From Deinococcus peraridilitoris DSM 19664 (GTDB lineage: Bacteria > Deinococcota > Deinococci > Deinococcales > Deinococcaceae): DNA of 64,000 nucleotides. Position numbers and translations under genes: made by a program. Location: positions 1 to 64,000 of the forward strand of contig NC_019790.1 of assembly GCF_000317835.1 (NCBI RefSeq), in the 5' to 3' direction. This document shows positions 1-10,500 of this stretch, in pieces (the first letter of the stretch is position 1; the number at the start of each line of letters is the position of its first letter). The notes under the pieces were generated by a model. It was not told where the DNA came from. It saw only the letters and a list, made by a program, of their open reading frames with translations, and made no database searches.

Positions 1-426
1 GCGTCAGGATGCGTGTGCCAGACGGGAGTGAGATGATGGCCCAGTACAACCAGGCTGAGTATCAGGAGAAACCCAGCCTGAAATTGACCACCAGGACCGC
101 GAGATCGTTGAGAAGGAGCATGCCCGGCGAGGCTGCGCCAACCCCAACATTGTCAAACCAGCACACCCGCTGCGGACGGGGACAGTTTTCCCCACCGCTG
201 AGCCCCACGGAACCGAAAGTGGCGGGTACTGTAAAGAAATGAGCAGCCTGGCGATCATGCTGTACCGCGGTCAGCCATCCCGTGTTCTTCTGCTGCCGGC
301 GAACATAACGGGTGTCAGCAGGAGACCCGACCTGGCACTTCAAGCACATTCACACCAGTTTTTGAGGTCAGCGGCGTGCCGTGTTCCGGGCACAAGAGCG
401 CGGTGGGGACAGGCCGACCAGTCGCC
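1..426. other. Gene-poor left edge
   Basis: I see no gene I can support here. Short reading frames exist on both strands but none shows a ribosome binding site, a recognisable domain or a sensible composition. The stretch may be decayed sequence or the edge of an element that lies outside the window. Confidence 0.4.
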
Positions 427-963
427 TCAGGGGACGTCATCGTGTGCTTGCCACGTGTCGGGCTTAAGGAACAGGACGTCGTTCAGCAGCGCAGCGACGT
501 CACCATAAATATCGGCGTTGTTGCCGTTCAGCCGCACCGAGGACGCGGGGACGACCATGAACCGCTCTCCTGAGGTGGCGACTGCGGCCACTTCGTAGGA
601 CAGCACCTCACCTGAGTTTGCGTCGAACTCCACGTCACGGATTCGCGTGCACGCCGAGACGCCCTTGATGTGCACCTCGATCTCCTGGAAGGGACGCTGC
701 TGCGCGACCAGCGCCGCCGCCTGGGGAAACGCACTCACGGGTGCTGGATCGTCGGCGCTGGTGACCACGACGGCTGCTGGGCTCAGTTCGTAGATGGCCT
801 CGAAGGGCAGCACCAGCTGTTCGTGGTGTTCTCCGGTCAGCTGGAGGATCATCACGGCCGTTGTGGCAGGGTTGAAGAACACCTGCGTGACCTGGCCCAG
901 GCACGTCCCGTCCGGGCAGGTGACGGGCAGGCCGATCAGGGTAGTTGCGCGCAGGCGTGGCAT
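427..963 (-). CDS. PRC-barrel domain protein
   Basis: A 178-residue protein with two PRC-barrel-like halves. The first (about residues 5-70) opens with LRATTLIGLPVTCPDGTCLGQV, the usual 'tune, set, strand, G-x-V' pattern, and the second (about 95-165) contains VHIKGVSACTRIRDVEFD and SYEVAAVA. PRC barrels are small beta domains found in RNA-maturation factors, photosynthetic reaction centres and many stress-linked bacterial proteins of unknown role. I see no signal peptide or membrane segment, so it is probably cytoplasmic. The start at MPRLRATT was chosen because it begins at the first barrel strand; an in-frame start 22 codons upstream adds only low-complexity residues and neither has a convincing ribosome binding site. 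Function is unknown. Confidence 0.75.
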   Translation of the reverse strand: MPRLRATTLIGLPVTCPDGTCLGQVTQVFFNPATTAVMILQLTGEHHEQLVLPFEAIYELSPAAVVVTSADDPAPVSAFPQAAALVAQQRPFQEIEVHIKGVSACTRIRDVEFDANSGEVLSYEVAAVATSGERFMVVPASSVRLNGNNADIYGDVAALLNDVLFLKPDTWQAHDDVP

Positions 964-1254
964 GGTGAAGTCGCGTGGAGGGTTGCGGTACCCACCCAAG
1001 GGGCCACCGCAACCCTCCAACGAACTCACTCTACCGGACTCACCTGATGCTCACCTGTGATGCACCTGAACGTCTCCCAACCTTCGTGCGGTGCGCGTGC
1101 AGCGCCCGGTTCACCTGTGCCTGCCACGCCTCGTGCCCGGTACAGCCGGGTTCGGAGATGCTCGATCCGGCGGACGGACGCCCGACCGCTTATGCCGGCG
1201 CCGTGACACTCCTCCTGCTCAAGCCGGTCGGCTTGGACTGACAAGCCATACCTG

Positions 1255-2865
1255 CTACTTCACAGGGGTCAAGCTCCAGGTCACCTGCAGTTCATTGAAG
1301 GTATTGTTCGTCAACTTCGCCAACTCACTCGAAAAGTGACCAGCGAACATGTAATGACTGAAGTCCGGAATTGCACCAGGAGAAATCACCGACGGCACAC
1401 TGACACTCCCGGAAAGCACCGGCGCACTCGGGACGGGGAGGTCCTGCAACCGCACGAAATTCAGCGTTGAGGTCTGGATACCTGCACTGTGCATTCCTTT
1501 GATGGAATTTTGGAAGATCAACGCGTACGTGCAGGTTTCCGGGTAGATGGTCAGCGAGACATTCGCTCCCGAGGGCGTTCCGCTGCCGATGACACTCACC
1601 TTAGCCTGGTCCATGTGGTACGTGTCATGAACCGACTCCGTGCCTCCCGTGACGGTAATGCCACTCCACAAGGCGTACCGGCCGTAGTCGAAGCGGTTGA
1701 GGATGTTGAACGTGAAATCCACGCTTCGCTGGACCATCACGGTGGTCGTGCCATCCGTAGCGGTCTGCTTGAAGGTGTACTTCGCGCTGCCCGTCCATTT
1801 GGCGGTATTCATCAGGTCGCCGCAGGCGCAGCGCAACTCCGGATCATTCGGGTTGTACTTGTCGCTGTCCCCACCCAGCAATTGATTGATCCGGGCGACC
1901 TTCACCACCTCAGCGAACTGCACCGCATCACCTGGGTCCACGCAAGGACCGGTGGCTTTCTTCCAGCAATTCTCCATCCCCGTGACCACCGCGTTCGTCA
2001 CGCTCGTCACTTGCGTGGTGAGGTCGTCATCCAGACCCAGCAAGGCCACCTGACGGTTCCAGGACAGGACCTTCGCGACGTTCGCCTTGGCGTAATCACA
2101 GTCAGTGGTGATCTGGCCGAGCATCGGCTGAATCACCTGTTTGTAGAAGGTGTTCATGATGGCCGAGAGCTTCATGTCGAACTGCGGATCGCCGGGTTCG
2201 TTGCGCTGCTGCGCTTCTCGTTCGTGACGAATCAGTTCTTCCATCATCTGCGCGAGTTCACTTTCCCAGTCTCCCGGGACGGACTCGATGGGTTGTGGCG
2301 TCTGTGGGTTATTCACCACGATCAACGGCGCATTTTCACAGCAGTAGAAGACCCCGTGATCGGAGAAGTGCAGCAAATTCATCTTCAACCCGGCCGTCAG
2401 CGCCAAAGGGTGCAGGTAAAAGTCTTTGCCGTTGTCCTGACTGGCGAACCCAATCGCTTCTTTGTCACTGCCGCCTGGAGGGGCGATGCTGAGGACCGCG
2501 GGATGGTACAGGCGTAAACCGGCGGGTTGCAGATTCACGCCGTACACCTTGCCGCCTTGTACGGGTGCGCCGGTGACGCTGGTGATGGGGGTCATGGTGA
2601 TTTCGGTGTCGGCGACGAGGGCGTTGTTGGGAATGGTGAGGGTGTAGACCGTACCGTCCTGCGCGGTGACACTCAGGGTGCCGCCTTGGATGGGAATGGT
2701 CTGCTTGACGGCTTTGGTGGCGTCAAGGGTGACGGTGACGTTCAGGGGACTGCCGGTGGGTCGGGTGACCGTACCGACGTCCTTGGCGGGTGGTGTGGTG
2801 GAACCGCCACAGGCGGTGAGCAGCACCATGAGGATGGCGAGGACAACTCGGCGGAGGACGGACAT
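1255..2865 (-). CDS. Large predicted lipoprotein
   Basis: A 536-residue protein with an N-terminal signal peptide and a lipobox, LLTACGG, so the mature protein should be lipid-anchored at Cys about residue 17. The first 170 mature residues include beta-rich segments (VTVTLDATKAVKQTIPIQGG, TLTIPNNALVADTEITMTPI) that resemble ZU5-like or surface beta-sandwich domains. The central part is helical and charged, and the C-terminal part is beta-rich with several cysteines. An AAGGGG ribosome binding site 8 bases upstream favours this ATG over two start codons just before it. It is divergent from the secreted propeller protein at 3203, and both gene products are exported. The role is unknown; adhesion or ligand binding at the cell surface is possible but unproven. 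Confidence 0.7.
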   Translation of the reverse strand: MSVLRRVVLAILMVLLTACGGSTTPPAKDVGTVTRPTGSPLNVTVTLDATKAVKQTIPIQGGTLSVTAQDGTVYTLTIPNNALVADTEITMTPITSVTGAPVQGGKVYGVNLQPAGLRLYHPAVLSIAPPGGSDKEAIGFASQDNGKDFYLHPLALTAGLKMNLLHFSDHGVFYCCENAPLIVVNNPQTPQPIESVPGDWESELAQMMEELIRHEREAQQRNEPGDPQFDMKLSAIMNTFYKQVIQPMLGQITTDCDYAKANVAKVLSWNRQVALLGLDDDLTTQVTSVTNAVVTGMENCWKKATGPCVDPGDAVQFAEVVKVARINQLLGGDSDKYNPNDPELRCACGDLMNTAKWTGSAKYTFKQTATDGTTTVMVQRSVDFTFNILNRFDYGRYALWSGITVTGGTESVHDTYHMDQAKVSVIGSGTPSGANVSLTIYPETCTYALIFQNSIKGMHSAGIQTSTLNFVRLQDLPVPSAPVLSGSVSVPSVISPGAIPDFSHYMFAGHFSSELAKLTNNTFNELQVTWSLTPVK

Positions 2866-3202
2866 GAGCATCACCCCTTGAGCGCGGGGATGAATGAGGG
2901 ACCCGGCGAGTCCTGGCTGTTTCCCCGTTCGCTACTCTGAATTGAAAACACGATTATCGTACACCAACGCGGTACGGCCTTCGCTTGCTGAGGTCGAGGC
3001 GGTTGGTCATCCCCAACTGGGGTTCGATGTCCGGGTTGCTGGTGCGGAAGTTTCGTTGTTGCCGTACGCTATGAGAAGACGACCCGTCCAGTTCACCGAC
3101 AGAAAGGCGGGCCACGCGAGGACCCGACACACTCAACTGGCGTTCGGGCAGTGAGTGACTCACGCAGCACGACTACGCCCTTCAATCCAGAGGAGGAGTA
3201 CC
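2866..3202. other. Divergent intergenic region
   Basis: This 337-base gap separates the divergent lipoprotein and propeller genes and must hold both promoters. I cannot pick out a convincing -35/-10 pair for either. No repeat or RNA gene is evident. Confidence 0.4.
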
Positions 3203-4480
3203 ATGCGTCCCATTTCACGTTCCCTTCGGACCCTGGCTTTTGCGTTGCTGTGCCTGCCCGGGGCGTCGGTCGCGCAATCACCTGCCGGTTTGGTCACGTA
3301 CGTCCGTGCCAGCACCGAACAGGAAATCAGGATGGTTGACGCGCGCGGCACGAACGACCGCCGGGTGTGGGCATTCGAGAAGCCTGACCCGCACAAGACC
3401 ATCAAGATCTACGACCTGGCGTGGCGGCCTGACGGTAAAGAACTGGCGTTCAGCAGCACGCACGAAAATCACTGCTCGATGAACCTGTCGGATGTCTTCG
3501 TCATTCGTGCTGACGGTTCAGGTCACCGGCGCGTCACGCAGGCACCCGCCTGCGCCGACCTCGCCCGGTACCCCAAAGCGACAGTGCGTGTCCCAGTAAA
3601 AAACGTGGGCTTCGAGAGTTTCACAGGCTTCCTGTACTTCCAGGGTGCGCCGAGTGCTCAGGCGGTGTCGCTTCCTGCCGGGGGCAGCACCACGGTGACG
3701 GTACCGAACGTCGCGGCACTCACGAAGGGGAAGGACTCCGGGCAGGTTGCCACGCTCATCGCCGGCTTGAACCGCGCGTACTTCATTGGAACGGCCGTTC
3801 AACCGCAAGGGGGAAAGCAGCTCACGACGAATACGTTGTTCATCTCATCCCTCCAGCCTGGACTGGAGCCCCGCTCAGCGTCATGGCATCCGTCCGGAAC
3901 ATACATCGCGTACGCGTACGGTCTCGCCAGCCTGCGGCGCGTGCCGGCCAATCCCGCGCCCCTGGATTTCGGGGAGTTCGTGGTGAATGCCGAGGACGGT
4001 CCGGACATCGTACTGCACGCCGCGTACGGACCCACACCTGCGCTCGCTGGTGAACTCCTGGTGCAGGGCTGGGATTTCACGGGGGATGGTATCTACCGGG
4101 TGAAGGCAGGCGCGAAGCGGATGGGGGCGCCACTCGTGAAGATCACGGACGGCCGGAGTCGGATCCGTGGACTCGCGTGGCTACCGGACGGGTCCGGCTT
4201 CGTGTACTCGGCGGAGGAGGTGGTGGAGTACGAGGTGGGCCGGTCCAACATTTTCCGGTATGACTTCGCCAGCCGCAAGTCGTCGCGCGTGACGAACCTC
4301 CCGAACGAGTACGCCGGGCAGCTGAGCGTTTCACCGGACGGGCGGATGATCGCGTTCGACCGGTCTCGCGGCCGGGAGATTGACGGTACGACGAGCGTGT
4401 GGCGCGTGACGATGGACGGCAGTGGCTTGACGCTGCTGGCCAACGATGCGTTCGCGCCAGCGTGGAAACCCGGCAAGTAA
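3203..4480 (+). CDS. Secreted TolB-like beta-propeller protein
   Basis: A 425-residue exported protein. Residues 1-25 form a signal peptide (RSLRTLAFALLCLPGASVA, cleavage expected after AQ or VA). The rest carries several PD40/WD40-like blades with the typical 'ISYSPDGR' style motifs: LAWRPDGKELAFSS, ASWHPSGTYIAYA, LAWLPDGSGFVYS and LSVSPDGRMIAFD, ending in FAPAWKPGK. Such propellers occur in TolB and in many periplasmic or surface proteins of Deinococcus. About 120 residues between blades one and two (from KATVRVPVKNVGF) look like an inserted beta-sandwich. An AGGAGG six bases before the ATG fixes this start; a longer in-frame start lacks a site and would destroy the signal peptide. Partner and function are unknown. 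Confidence 0.78.
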   Translation: MRPISRSLRTLAFALLCLPGASVAQSPAGLVTYVRASTEQEIRMVDARGTNDRRVWAFEKPDPHKTIKIYDLAWRPDGKELAFSSTHENHCSMNLSDVFVIRADGSGHRRVTQAPACADLARYPKATVRVPVKNVGFESFTGFLYFQGAPSAQAVSLPAGGSTTVTVPNVAALTKGKDSGQVATLIAGLNRAYFIGTAVQPQGGKQLTTNTLFISSLQPGLEPRSASWHPSGTYIAYAYGLASLRRVPANPAPLDFGEFVVNAEDGPDIVLHAAYGPTPALAGELLVQGWDFTGDGIYRVKAGAKRMGAPLVKITDGRSRIRGLAWLPDGSGFVYSAEEVVEYEVGRSNIFRYDFASRKSSRVTNLPNEYAGQLSVSPDGRMIAFDRSRGREIDGTTSVWRVTMDGSGLTLLANDAFAPAWKPGK

Positions 4481-4564
4481 TCCGTCAGCCTTGTGTTGGG
4501 TGTGAAGACATGCAGGACTTTTTCACTGCGGCGCTCAGCCGCCCCGTACCGTTCGGCCTGAACC

Positions 4565-4590
4565 TGAGGTATACCCCAGCCTGACGTCAG
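4565..4590. repeat. GGTATACCCC palindrome plus CTGACGTCAG, copy 1
   Basis: GAGGTATACCCC at 4566-4577 is followed at 4581 by the 10-bp palindrome CTGACGTCAG. The string TATACCCCA-r-CCTGACG is repeated on the opposite strand at about 29701-29719, and a third GGGGTATACCC lies at 27570. It may be a regulator site or a small dispersed repeat. Confidence 0.45.
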
Positions 4591-4920
4591 GGAAGGAGCC
4601 AAAACTGCACCAGCAGCCCCGGTTGCCCCAGCACGACCGGCAGCTCCCCACGTGAACGCGCGCCGCGCGCCCCCGCCTCCTCGATCGCGGCGTGCAGGTG
4701 CGCGTAGGCTTCCTCGGCCGCCTCAGGGGCGCTCACCACGACGTCCATGACGAGCGCGCTGAACAGCAGGTGCGGGGCGAGCAGGCGGCGGGCGTTGAGC
4801 TGGATGCGGGCGGCGACGCTGAGGGTGGCGTAGGACGCGAGGCTCGCGATGAGGATGGAGAGCAGGACGAGTTGCGGGTCGTACTATCCGGTCACGGGGT
4901 GCATCAGGCTGGCGCCCATC
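4587..4920 (-). pseudogene. MHYT-domain signalling protein fragment
   Basis: Reading the minus strand gives MGASLMHPVTG, then an in-frame TAG, then YDPQLVLLSILIASLASYATL and about 75 more residues before a stop. The membrane segment after the stop resembles the first helices of MHYT-domain sensor proteins, where a Tyr-Asp(Asn) turn is followed by a 'LVxLSxLIAxLASYxxL' helix. The remaining part (SAPEAAEEAYAHLHAAIEEAG) does not look like the next MHYT helix. The nonsense codon, the short length and the lack of a promoter point to a relic. Confidence 0.45.
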
Positions 4921-5144
4921 ATACAGGTCGGTTGAGGTTCGGCTGACGTTCGTGACTACGGTAGTTGGTTCGCCTTCACTGTCGAACGGCGGAAGTGTTC
5001 CTTTTTTTACCTCACCCATCGACGGTGCGTGACCAGCAGCGGGGTGACCCTCGGCCCCAAAGCCGCAGGCCGTTCGCGGATAACCTGGGGACGCTGGAGC
5101 GGCGAATCATCGCCCAGTGCGATGTCTTCACCCCGATTAGACCT

Positions 5145-5181
5145 CCAAATCGTTTTGGGTTGACTTTCCAAAACGATTTGG
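5145..5181. promoter_or_regulatory. Tandem LacI-type operators
   Basis: CCAAATCGTTTTGG (5145-5158) and its exact reverse complement CCAAAACGATTTGG (5168-5181) are separated by nine bases. Each half is itself close to a LacI-family operator (AAAnCGnTT core), and the two centres are 23 bp, about two helical turns, apart. They flank the -35 box of the promoter for the lacI-family gene, so the repressor probably controls its own operon. Confidence 0.8.
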
Positions 5182-5189
5182 GTTACGAT
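5160..5189 (+). promoter_or_regulatory. Promoter of the sugar operon
   Basis: A -35 TTGACT (5160-5165) and a -10 TACGAT (5184-5189) are spaced by 18 bases. The start of transcription would fall near 5196, ahead of the AAAGGAG ribosome binding site of the repressor gene. The second operator half occupies the spacer. Confidence 0.7.
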
Positions 5190-5219
5190 TCAGCCACCAA
5201 ACGAGCAAAAGGAGCGGCC

Positions 5220-6326
5220 GTGAACTTAAAAAGGCTGTCCCACCACCTCGGACTGTCGGCCACGACCGTCTCCAGGGCACTAGCGGGATACAACGACGTC
5301 AATGAAGAAACACGCCAGCGTGTCATCGAGGCGGCCCGCGAATTCAACTACCAACCCAACCGAGCCGCGCAACGTCTGCGTTTGGGAAAGTCAGATGCCA
5401 TCGGGCTGGTCCTCCCGGTACCCCCCCAACAATTCGCCAGCCCCTTCTTCTCCGAACTGATCGCCGGCATCGGTGAAGTGCTCGCCCAAGCTGGCCTCGA
5501 CCTGCTCGTCACCGCCTGCCCTCCAGGCCCGCAGGAAACGGAGTACTACCGACGCATGATCCAAGGTAAACGCGTCGACGGCGCCATCGTCGTCCGAACA
5601 CGCGTCCACGACGAGCGCGTCACTTTTCTCCAAACGGCCGGTGTGCCGTTCGTCACGCACGGACGCACGAAGACGAACGTTCCCTACGCTTACCTTGACG
5701 TGGACGGCGAGCGAGGCTTTTATGAAGCCGCGCGCTTCCTGCTCGAACTCGGTCATACCCGAATCGCGCTGATCAACGCGCCCGAGCCACTCAGCATCCA
5801 CGCCGTACGCCACGCCGGTTACGTCCGGGCCCTCCGCGAAACCGGCCTCGAACTCAACCCAGCGCTCCTGTTCACCGGCGACCTCGACGAGGTCGGCGGC
5901 CACCGCGCCGCCGAGGTGCTGCTCAAAGGACCAAACCCGCCAACCGCGTTTCTCTGTGTCAACGACCTCACGGCTTTCGGTGTGATGCACGGGGTCGCGG
6001 ACCTCGGCCTGCAAGTCGGGAAGGACGTTAGCGTCATCGGGTACGAGGACCTCCCCTTCGCCCGCTACAGCAATCCACCCCTCACCACCCTGAGCACTTC
6101 CTCCCGTAAGGCCGGACAACACCTTGCCAGAATGCAGCTTCAACTGCTCAGCGGCGTTTCCCCAGCTGAGCTGCAAGAATTGTGGGCTCCCGAGCTGGTA
6201 TTGCGCGCAAGCCACGCTCCAGTCCCCACCCACCCCGAGGACCACACGAGCTCAGCGGCGATTTCCCCTCACTCTCCACGACAGGCTAGGTCCATTCCAT
6301 CCTCGTCACGTCCGCAACACGACTGA
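5220..6326 (+). CDS. LacI-family transcriptional repressor
   Basis: A 368-residue regulator. The N-terminal helix-turn-helix and hinge are clear (LKRLSHHLGLSATTVSRALA, then YNDVNEETRQRVIEAAREFNYQPNRAAQ), followed by a periplasmic-binding-protein-like sugar domain (IGLVLPVPPQQFASPFFSEL to the PLTTLSTSS hinge). The GTG start is set by AAAGGAG five bases upstream and by the position of the helix-turn-helix. The last 40 residues are a Ser/Pro/His-rich tail. It heads the transporter and catabolic genes on the same strand and has paired operators over its own promoter, so it should repress the operon until a sugar effector binds. The natural effector is likely the imported glycoside or its hexose product, which is inference. 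Confidence 0.9.
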   Translation: MNLKRLSHHLGLSATTVSRALAGYNDVNEETRQRVIEAAREFNYQPNRAAQRLRLGKSDAIGLVLPVPPQQFASPFFSELIAGIGEVLAQAGLDLLVTACPPGPQETEYYRRMIQGKRVDGAIVVRTRVHDERVTFLQTAGVPFVTHGRTKTNVPYAYLDVDGERGFYEAARFLLELGHTRIALINAPEPLSIHAVRHAGYVRALRETGLELNPALLFTGDLDEVGGHRAAEVLLKGPNPPTAFLCVNDLTAFGVMHGVADLGLQVGKDVSVIGYEDLPFARYSNPPLTTLSTSSRKAGQHLARMQLQLLSGVSPAELQELWAPELVLRASHAPVPTHPEDHTSSAAISPHSPRQARSIPSSSRPQHD

Positions 6327-6383
6327 AGTTCCGCACTTTGGTCGTCGGCCCTTCGTTTCCATTCAAAGTCCAAGGAGGACGGT

Positions 6384-7658
6384 ATGAAGCACAGCAAATG
6401 GTGGTTGATGGGACTCGGTACGGTGGCCAGCATCGCCCTCGCGCAAAACAACTCAGTGCTGTTCGCCAGCACTCAGTTTCGGCAACTCGAGGAAGCGCAA
6501 AGCATGCGCGACGTGATCCTCAAGGACGCGCCCGTCAAAGTAGAGTTCCTTGGGCAGGAGAACGCCCCGTTCGTCAGCCGCCTCATCGCCGAGAACAAGT
6601 CCGGCAAACCCAGCGTCAGCCTCGCCGGCGGCCTCCACGGGGATTTCACCGCCCTGCAAGCCGCCGCTGCGCTCGACAACGTCGACGACGTCCTCAAGGA
6701 CCTCAACAACGTGAAGTTCATTCCCTCGATGGTCTCCCTCGGGAAGCTCGGCACGAACAACCAGAAGTACATCCCCTGGGCGCAGGCGACCTACCTGATG
6801 GCCGCCCACAAGGACGCCTTGCAGTACCTGCCCAAAGGTGCGGACCTCAACGACCTCACGTACGAACAACTCGCCGAGTGGGGCAAGAACATCGAGCAGG
6901 CCACCGGCAGGAAACGCCTCGGGTTCCCCGCCGGCCCGAACGGCCTGATTCACCGCTACGTGCAAGGCTACCTGCTCCCTTCGTACACCGGGAGTTACGT
7001 CCAGAAGTTCAAGAGTCCCCAAGCGGCCGAAGCCTGGAAGGACATGCAGGACATCTGGAAGTACACCAACCCGCAGAGTGCCAGCTACAACTTCATGCAA
7101 GAACCCCTGCTGTCCGGCGAAGTGCTCGTCGCGTGGGATCACGCGGCGCGCCTCAAGGACGCCTTCACCCAGCGCCCCAACGACTTCGTCGCGTTCCCCG
7201 CGCCCAAAGGACCGGCCGGGCGCGGTTACATGCCGGTTATCGCGGGCCTCGGCATTCCCGAAGGCGCCCCGAACCGCGCGGGCGCCGTCGTGACCATCAA
7301 GCACCTCACCAAACCCGAGACGCAAGCGCAGACCTTGCGTGAAACGGGATTCTTCCCCGTCACCCGCGGAAACCTCCCCACCAACCTCCCGCAAGGCATC
7401 AAGATCATGGCGGAGGCTGTGGAGAAGCAGTCCGGCGAGGGCAGCATTGCCGCCCTGCTGCCCGTCGGGCTCGGCGCGCAGGACGGCGAGTTCAGCAAAG
7501 TCTACGTGGACGCCTTCCAACGCATGATCATCCGCAACCAGAACATCCAGTCATCACTGAATACGCAAGCCCGTCAGCTTCAGCGGGTTCTGGACACCAG
7601 CAAGGCCGCGTGCTGGGCGCCTGACCCGGTCGCCAAAGACACCTGCAAGGTTCAGTAA
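6384..7658 (+). CDS. ABC sugar transporter, substrate-binding protein
   Basis: A 424-residue extracellular solute-binding protein (family 1, CUT1 class). Residues 1-20 form a signal peptide ending IALA, and the mature protein begins QNNSVLFAST; there is no lipobox cysteine. Family features include the early 'RDVILKDAPVKVEFLGQE' domain-1 strand and the 'YMPVIAGLGIPEGAPNRAGA' region that forms part of the hinge and sugar site. A strong AAGGAGG precedes the ATG. The two permeases and the ATPase follow directly. In context it should bind a charged glycoside such as mannosylglycerate or glucosylglycerate outside the membrane. Confidence 0.9.
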   Translation: MKHSKWWLMGLGTVASIALAQNNSVLFASTQFRQLEEAQSMRDVILKDAPVKVEFLGQENAPFVSRLIAENKSGKPSVSLAGGLHGDFTALQAAAALDNVDDVLKDLNNVKFIPSMVSLGKLGTNNQKYIPWAQATYLMAAHKDALQYLPKGADLNDLTYEQLAEWGKNIEQATGRKRLGFPAGPNGLIHRYVQGYLLPSYTGSYVQKFKSPQAAEAWKDMQDIWKYTNPQSASYNFMQEPLLSGEVLVAWDHAARLKDAFTQRPNDFVAFPAPKGPAGRGYMPVIAGLGIPEGAPNRAGAVVTIKHLTKPETQAQTLRETGFFPVTRGNLPTNLPQGIKIMAEAVEKQSGEGSIAALLPVGLGAQDGEFSKVYVDAFQRMIIRNQNIQSSLNTQARQLQRVLDTSKAACWAPDPVAKDTCKVQ

Positions 7659-8581
7659 TGAGTCGCCGCACTCCAGTCGGCGGGAAGGGACCGGCGCTCC
7701 TCAGTCCGGTCACCACGCCCGCCGCCCGGGTGCGGAGCCAGCGCTGGGTGCCGTACGCGCTGCTCGCGCCAAGCGTCATCTTTCTACTGCTGCTCTTCGC
7801 CTGGCCTTTGATTGAAGCGGTGCTGCTCTCCGTGCGGGGCACCACCGGGAGTCTCACCACCGAGAACTTCCAGCGCATGGCGGACGACCTGAACTTCCGC
7901 GACGCCCTGCGCAACACCTTGCTGCTCACTGTGATCGTCGTGCCGCTGCAAGCCGCGCTCGCCCTCGGCCTGGCGAGCCTGGTGAGCGGCATGGAGCGGG
8001 GCAGGAACACCCTGCTGTACGTCCTCACCATTCCGCTTGGCATTTCCGACATCGCCGCCGGGATCGCCTGGCTGGCAATCTTCACCGAACGCGGCTACCT
8101 GAACAGCATGCTGATGAGCGCCGGAGCCATCGAGCAGCCCCTGACGTTCCTGAGTTACGACTCGCTGACCACGCTGCTCCTCGCGGTGATACTGGCAGAG
8201 TTATGGCGCGCGACGGCCATCATGCTGGTCATCCTCGTCGCCGGCATGCAACTGATCCCACGCATGTACGCCGAAGCCGCGGACGTGTTCGGCGCCACGC
8301 CCTGGCAGCGCTTCACGAAGATCACACTGCCGCTGCTCAAACCCAGCTTACAGAACGCCCTGATCCTCCGCACCATCGCCGCACTGGAAGTGTTCGCCGT
8401 CGTCAGCGCGCTCGGCGGACGCAATCTGCCGGTGCTCGCCGGGGAAGCCTACAACTGGTACGGCACGTACCAAAACGCCAGCGTGGCCGCCGCGTACGGC
8501 GTGCTGATCATGGCGATCTCGCTGCTGCTCACCTTCGCGTACCTCAAGCTCATTCGCGTGAAACCGGAAGCGACCGTATGA
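7658..8581 (+). CDS. ABC sugar transporter permease (MalF/UgpA type)
   Basis: A 307-residue inner-membrane protein with six predicted helices. The first helix is near residues 30-52 (YALLAPSVIFLLLLFAWPL). The cytoplasmic EAA loop that contacts the ATPase is EAADVFGATPWQRFTKITLP, a good match to the EAAxxxGAxxxxxFxxIxLP consensus. The start overlaps the binding-protein stop (TAATG), which suggests translational coupling. It pairs with the permease that follows. Confidence 0.92.
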   Translation: MSRRTPVGGKGPALLSPVTTPAARVRSQRWVPYALLAPSVIFLLLLFAWPLIEAVLLSVRGTTGSLTTENFQRMADDLNFRDALRNTLLLTVIVVPLQAALALGLASLVSGMERGRNTLLYVLTIPLGISDIAAGIAWLAIFTERGYLNSMLMSAGAIEQPLTFLSYDSLTTLLLAVILAELWRATAIMLVILVAGMQLIPRMYAEAADVFGATPWQRFTKITLPLLKPSLQNALILRTIAALEVFAVVSALGGRNLPVLAGEAYNWYGTYQNASVAAAYGVLIMAISLLLTFAYLKLIRVKPEATV

Positions 8582-9378
8582 AGAACCGCCCCTTGTACCT
8601 CACGCTGGCCGTCCTGGCAGTGGTGTGGGTGCTGCTGCCGATCTACCTCGTTGCGGTGAATACCTTCAGCACCAGCGCCGGCGTGAACGCCTTTCCCAAA
8701 CCCCCCTTCCCACTCCCGTTCAGCCTGGAGACCATCGAGTTCTTCTTCTCCGTGCAAGGCGTGCTGCCCGCCTTCTGGAACAGCTTGATCACCGCGATCA
8801 TGACGATGGTGCTGGCCTTGCTGCTCGGCGCTCCCGCCGGCTACGCCCTCGCGCGCTACCAGTTCTTCGGCAGTGGCAGTTACCGCTTCCTGGTTCTGCT
8901 GACCCGCGCGTTTCCCCTCGCCATCCTCGCAATTCCCCTCGCGGTACGCTTCATCCAGCTCGGTTTGTACGACACGTTGATCGGGGTGGCGCTCGTGCAC
9001 ACTGCCCTCGCGTTGCCCTTCGCGGTGCTCGTCACCGCCGGACTGTTCATGGGCGTCCCCGTTGAACTTGAAGAAGCCGCGTGGACGCTGAACTGCACGA
9101 AGATCCAGGCGTTCTTCAAGGTCGTTTTGCCGTTGGTGCTGCCCGGTCTGGCCGCCACCGCGATTTTCGCGTTCACCATCAGCTGGAACGAGGTGTTCGC
9201 ATCCACCATCCTGACGCTGCGGAACCCGACGCTGCCCGCCCTGCTGCTCACGTCACTGAATGAAGCGCCGCTGCCATTCCGCTTCGCCGGTGGCTTCATC
9301 CTGATCGTCCCGGCCGTGGTGTTCCTGTTCCTCGTTCGGCGTTACCTGTTCACCTTGTGGGGCATCTCCAGCCGATGA
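8578..9378 (+). CDS. ABC sugar transporter permease (MalG/UgpE type)
   Basis: A 266-residue inner-membrane protein starting in an ATGA overlap with the previous permease. The first helix (LTLAVLAVVWVLLPIYLVAV) and NTFST following it are typical of MalG-like permeases. The EAA loop reads EEAAWTLNCTKIQAFFKVVLP; the usual Gly is replaced by Asn-Cys, a small departure from consensus. It would form the heterodimeric channel with the upstream permease. Confidence 0.92.
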   Translation: MKNRPLYLTLAVLAVVWVLLPIYLVAVNTFSTSAGVNAFPKPPFPLPFSLETIEFFFSVQGVLPAFWNSLITAIMTMVLALLLGAPAGYALARYQFFGSGSYRFLVLLTRAFPLAILAIPLAVRFIQLGLYDTLIGVALVHTALALPFAVLVTAGLFMGVPVELEEAAWTLNCTKIQAFFKVVLPLVLPGLAATAIFAFTISWNEVFASTILTLRNPTLPALLLTSLNEAPLPFRFAGGFILIVPAVVFLFLVRRYLFTLWGISSR

Positions 9379-9414
9379 ACCCTACCGCTCCCTTTGCCTT
9401 TTGGAGGTCATCGC

Positions 9415-10496
<1,082 letters not shown>

Positions 10497-10500
<4 letters not shown>

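Noticed and set aside
1..426. Several overlapping frames of 65-95 codons at the left edge
   Set aside because: No start signal, no domain and conflicting frames on both strands.
6338..7520. Long Arg- and His-rich frames on both strands over the sugar operon
   Set aside because: They are opposite or shifted frames of clear transporter genes with high third-position GC; none shows a domain or start signal.
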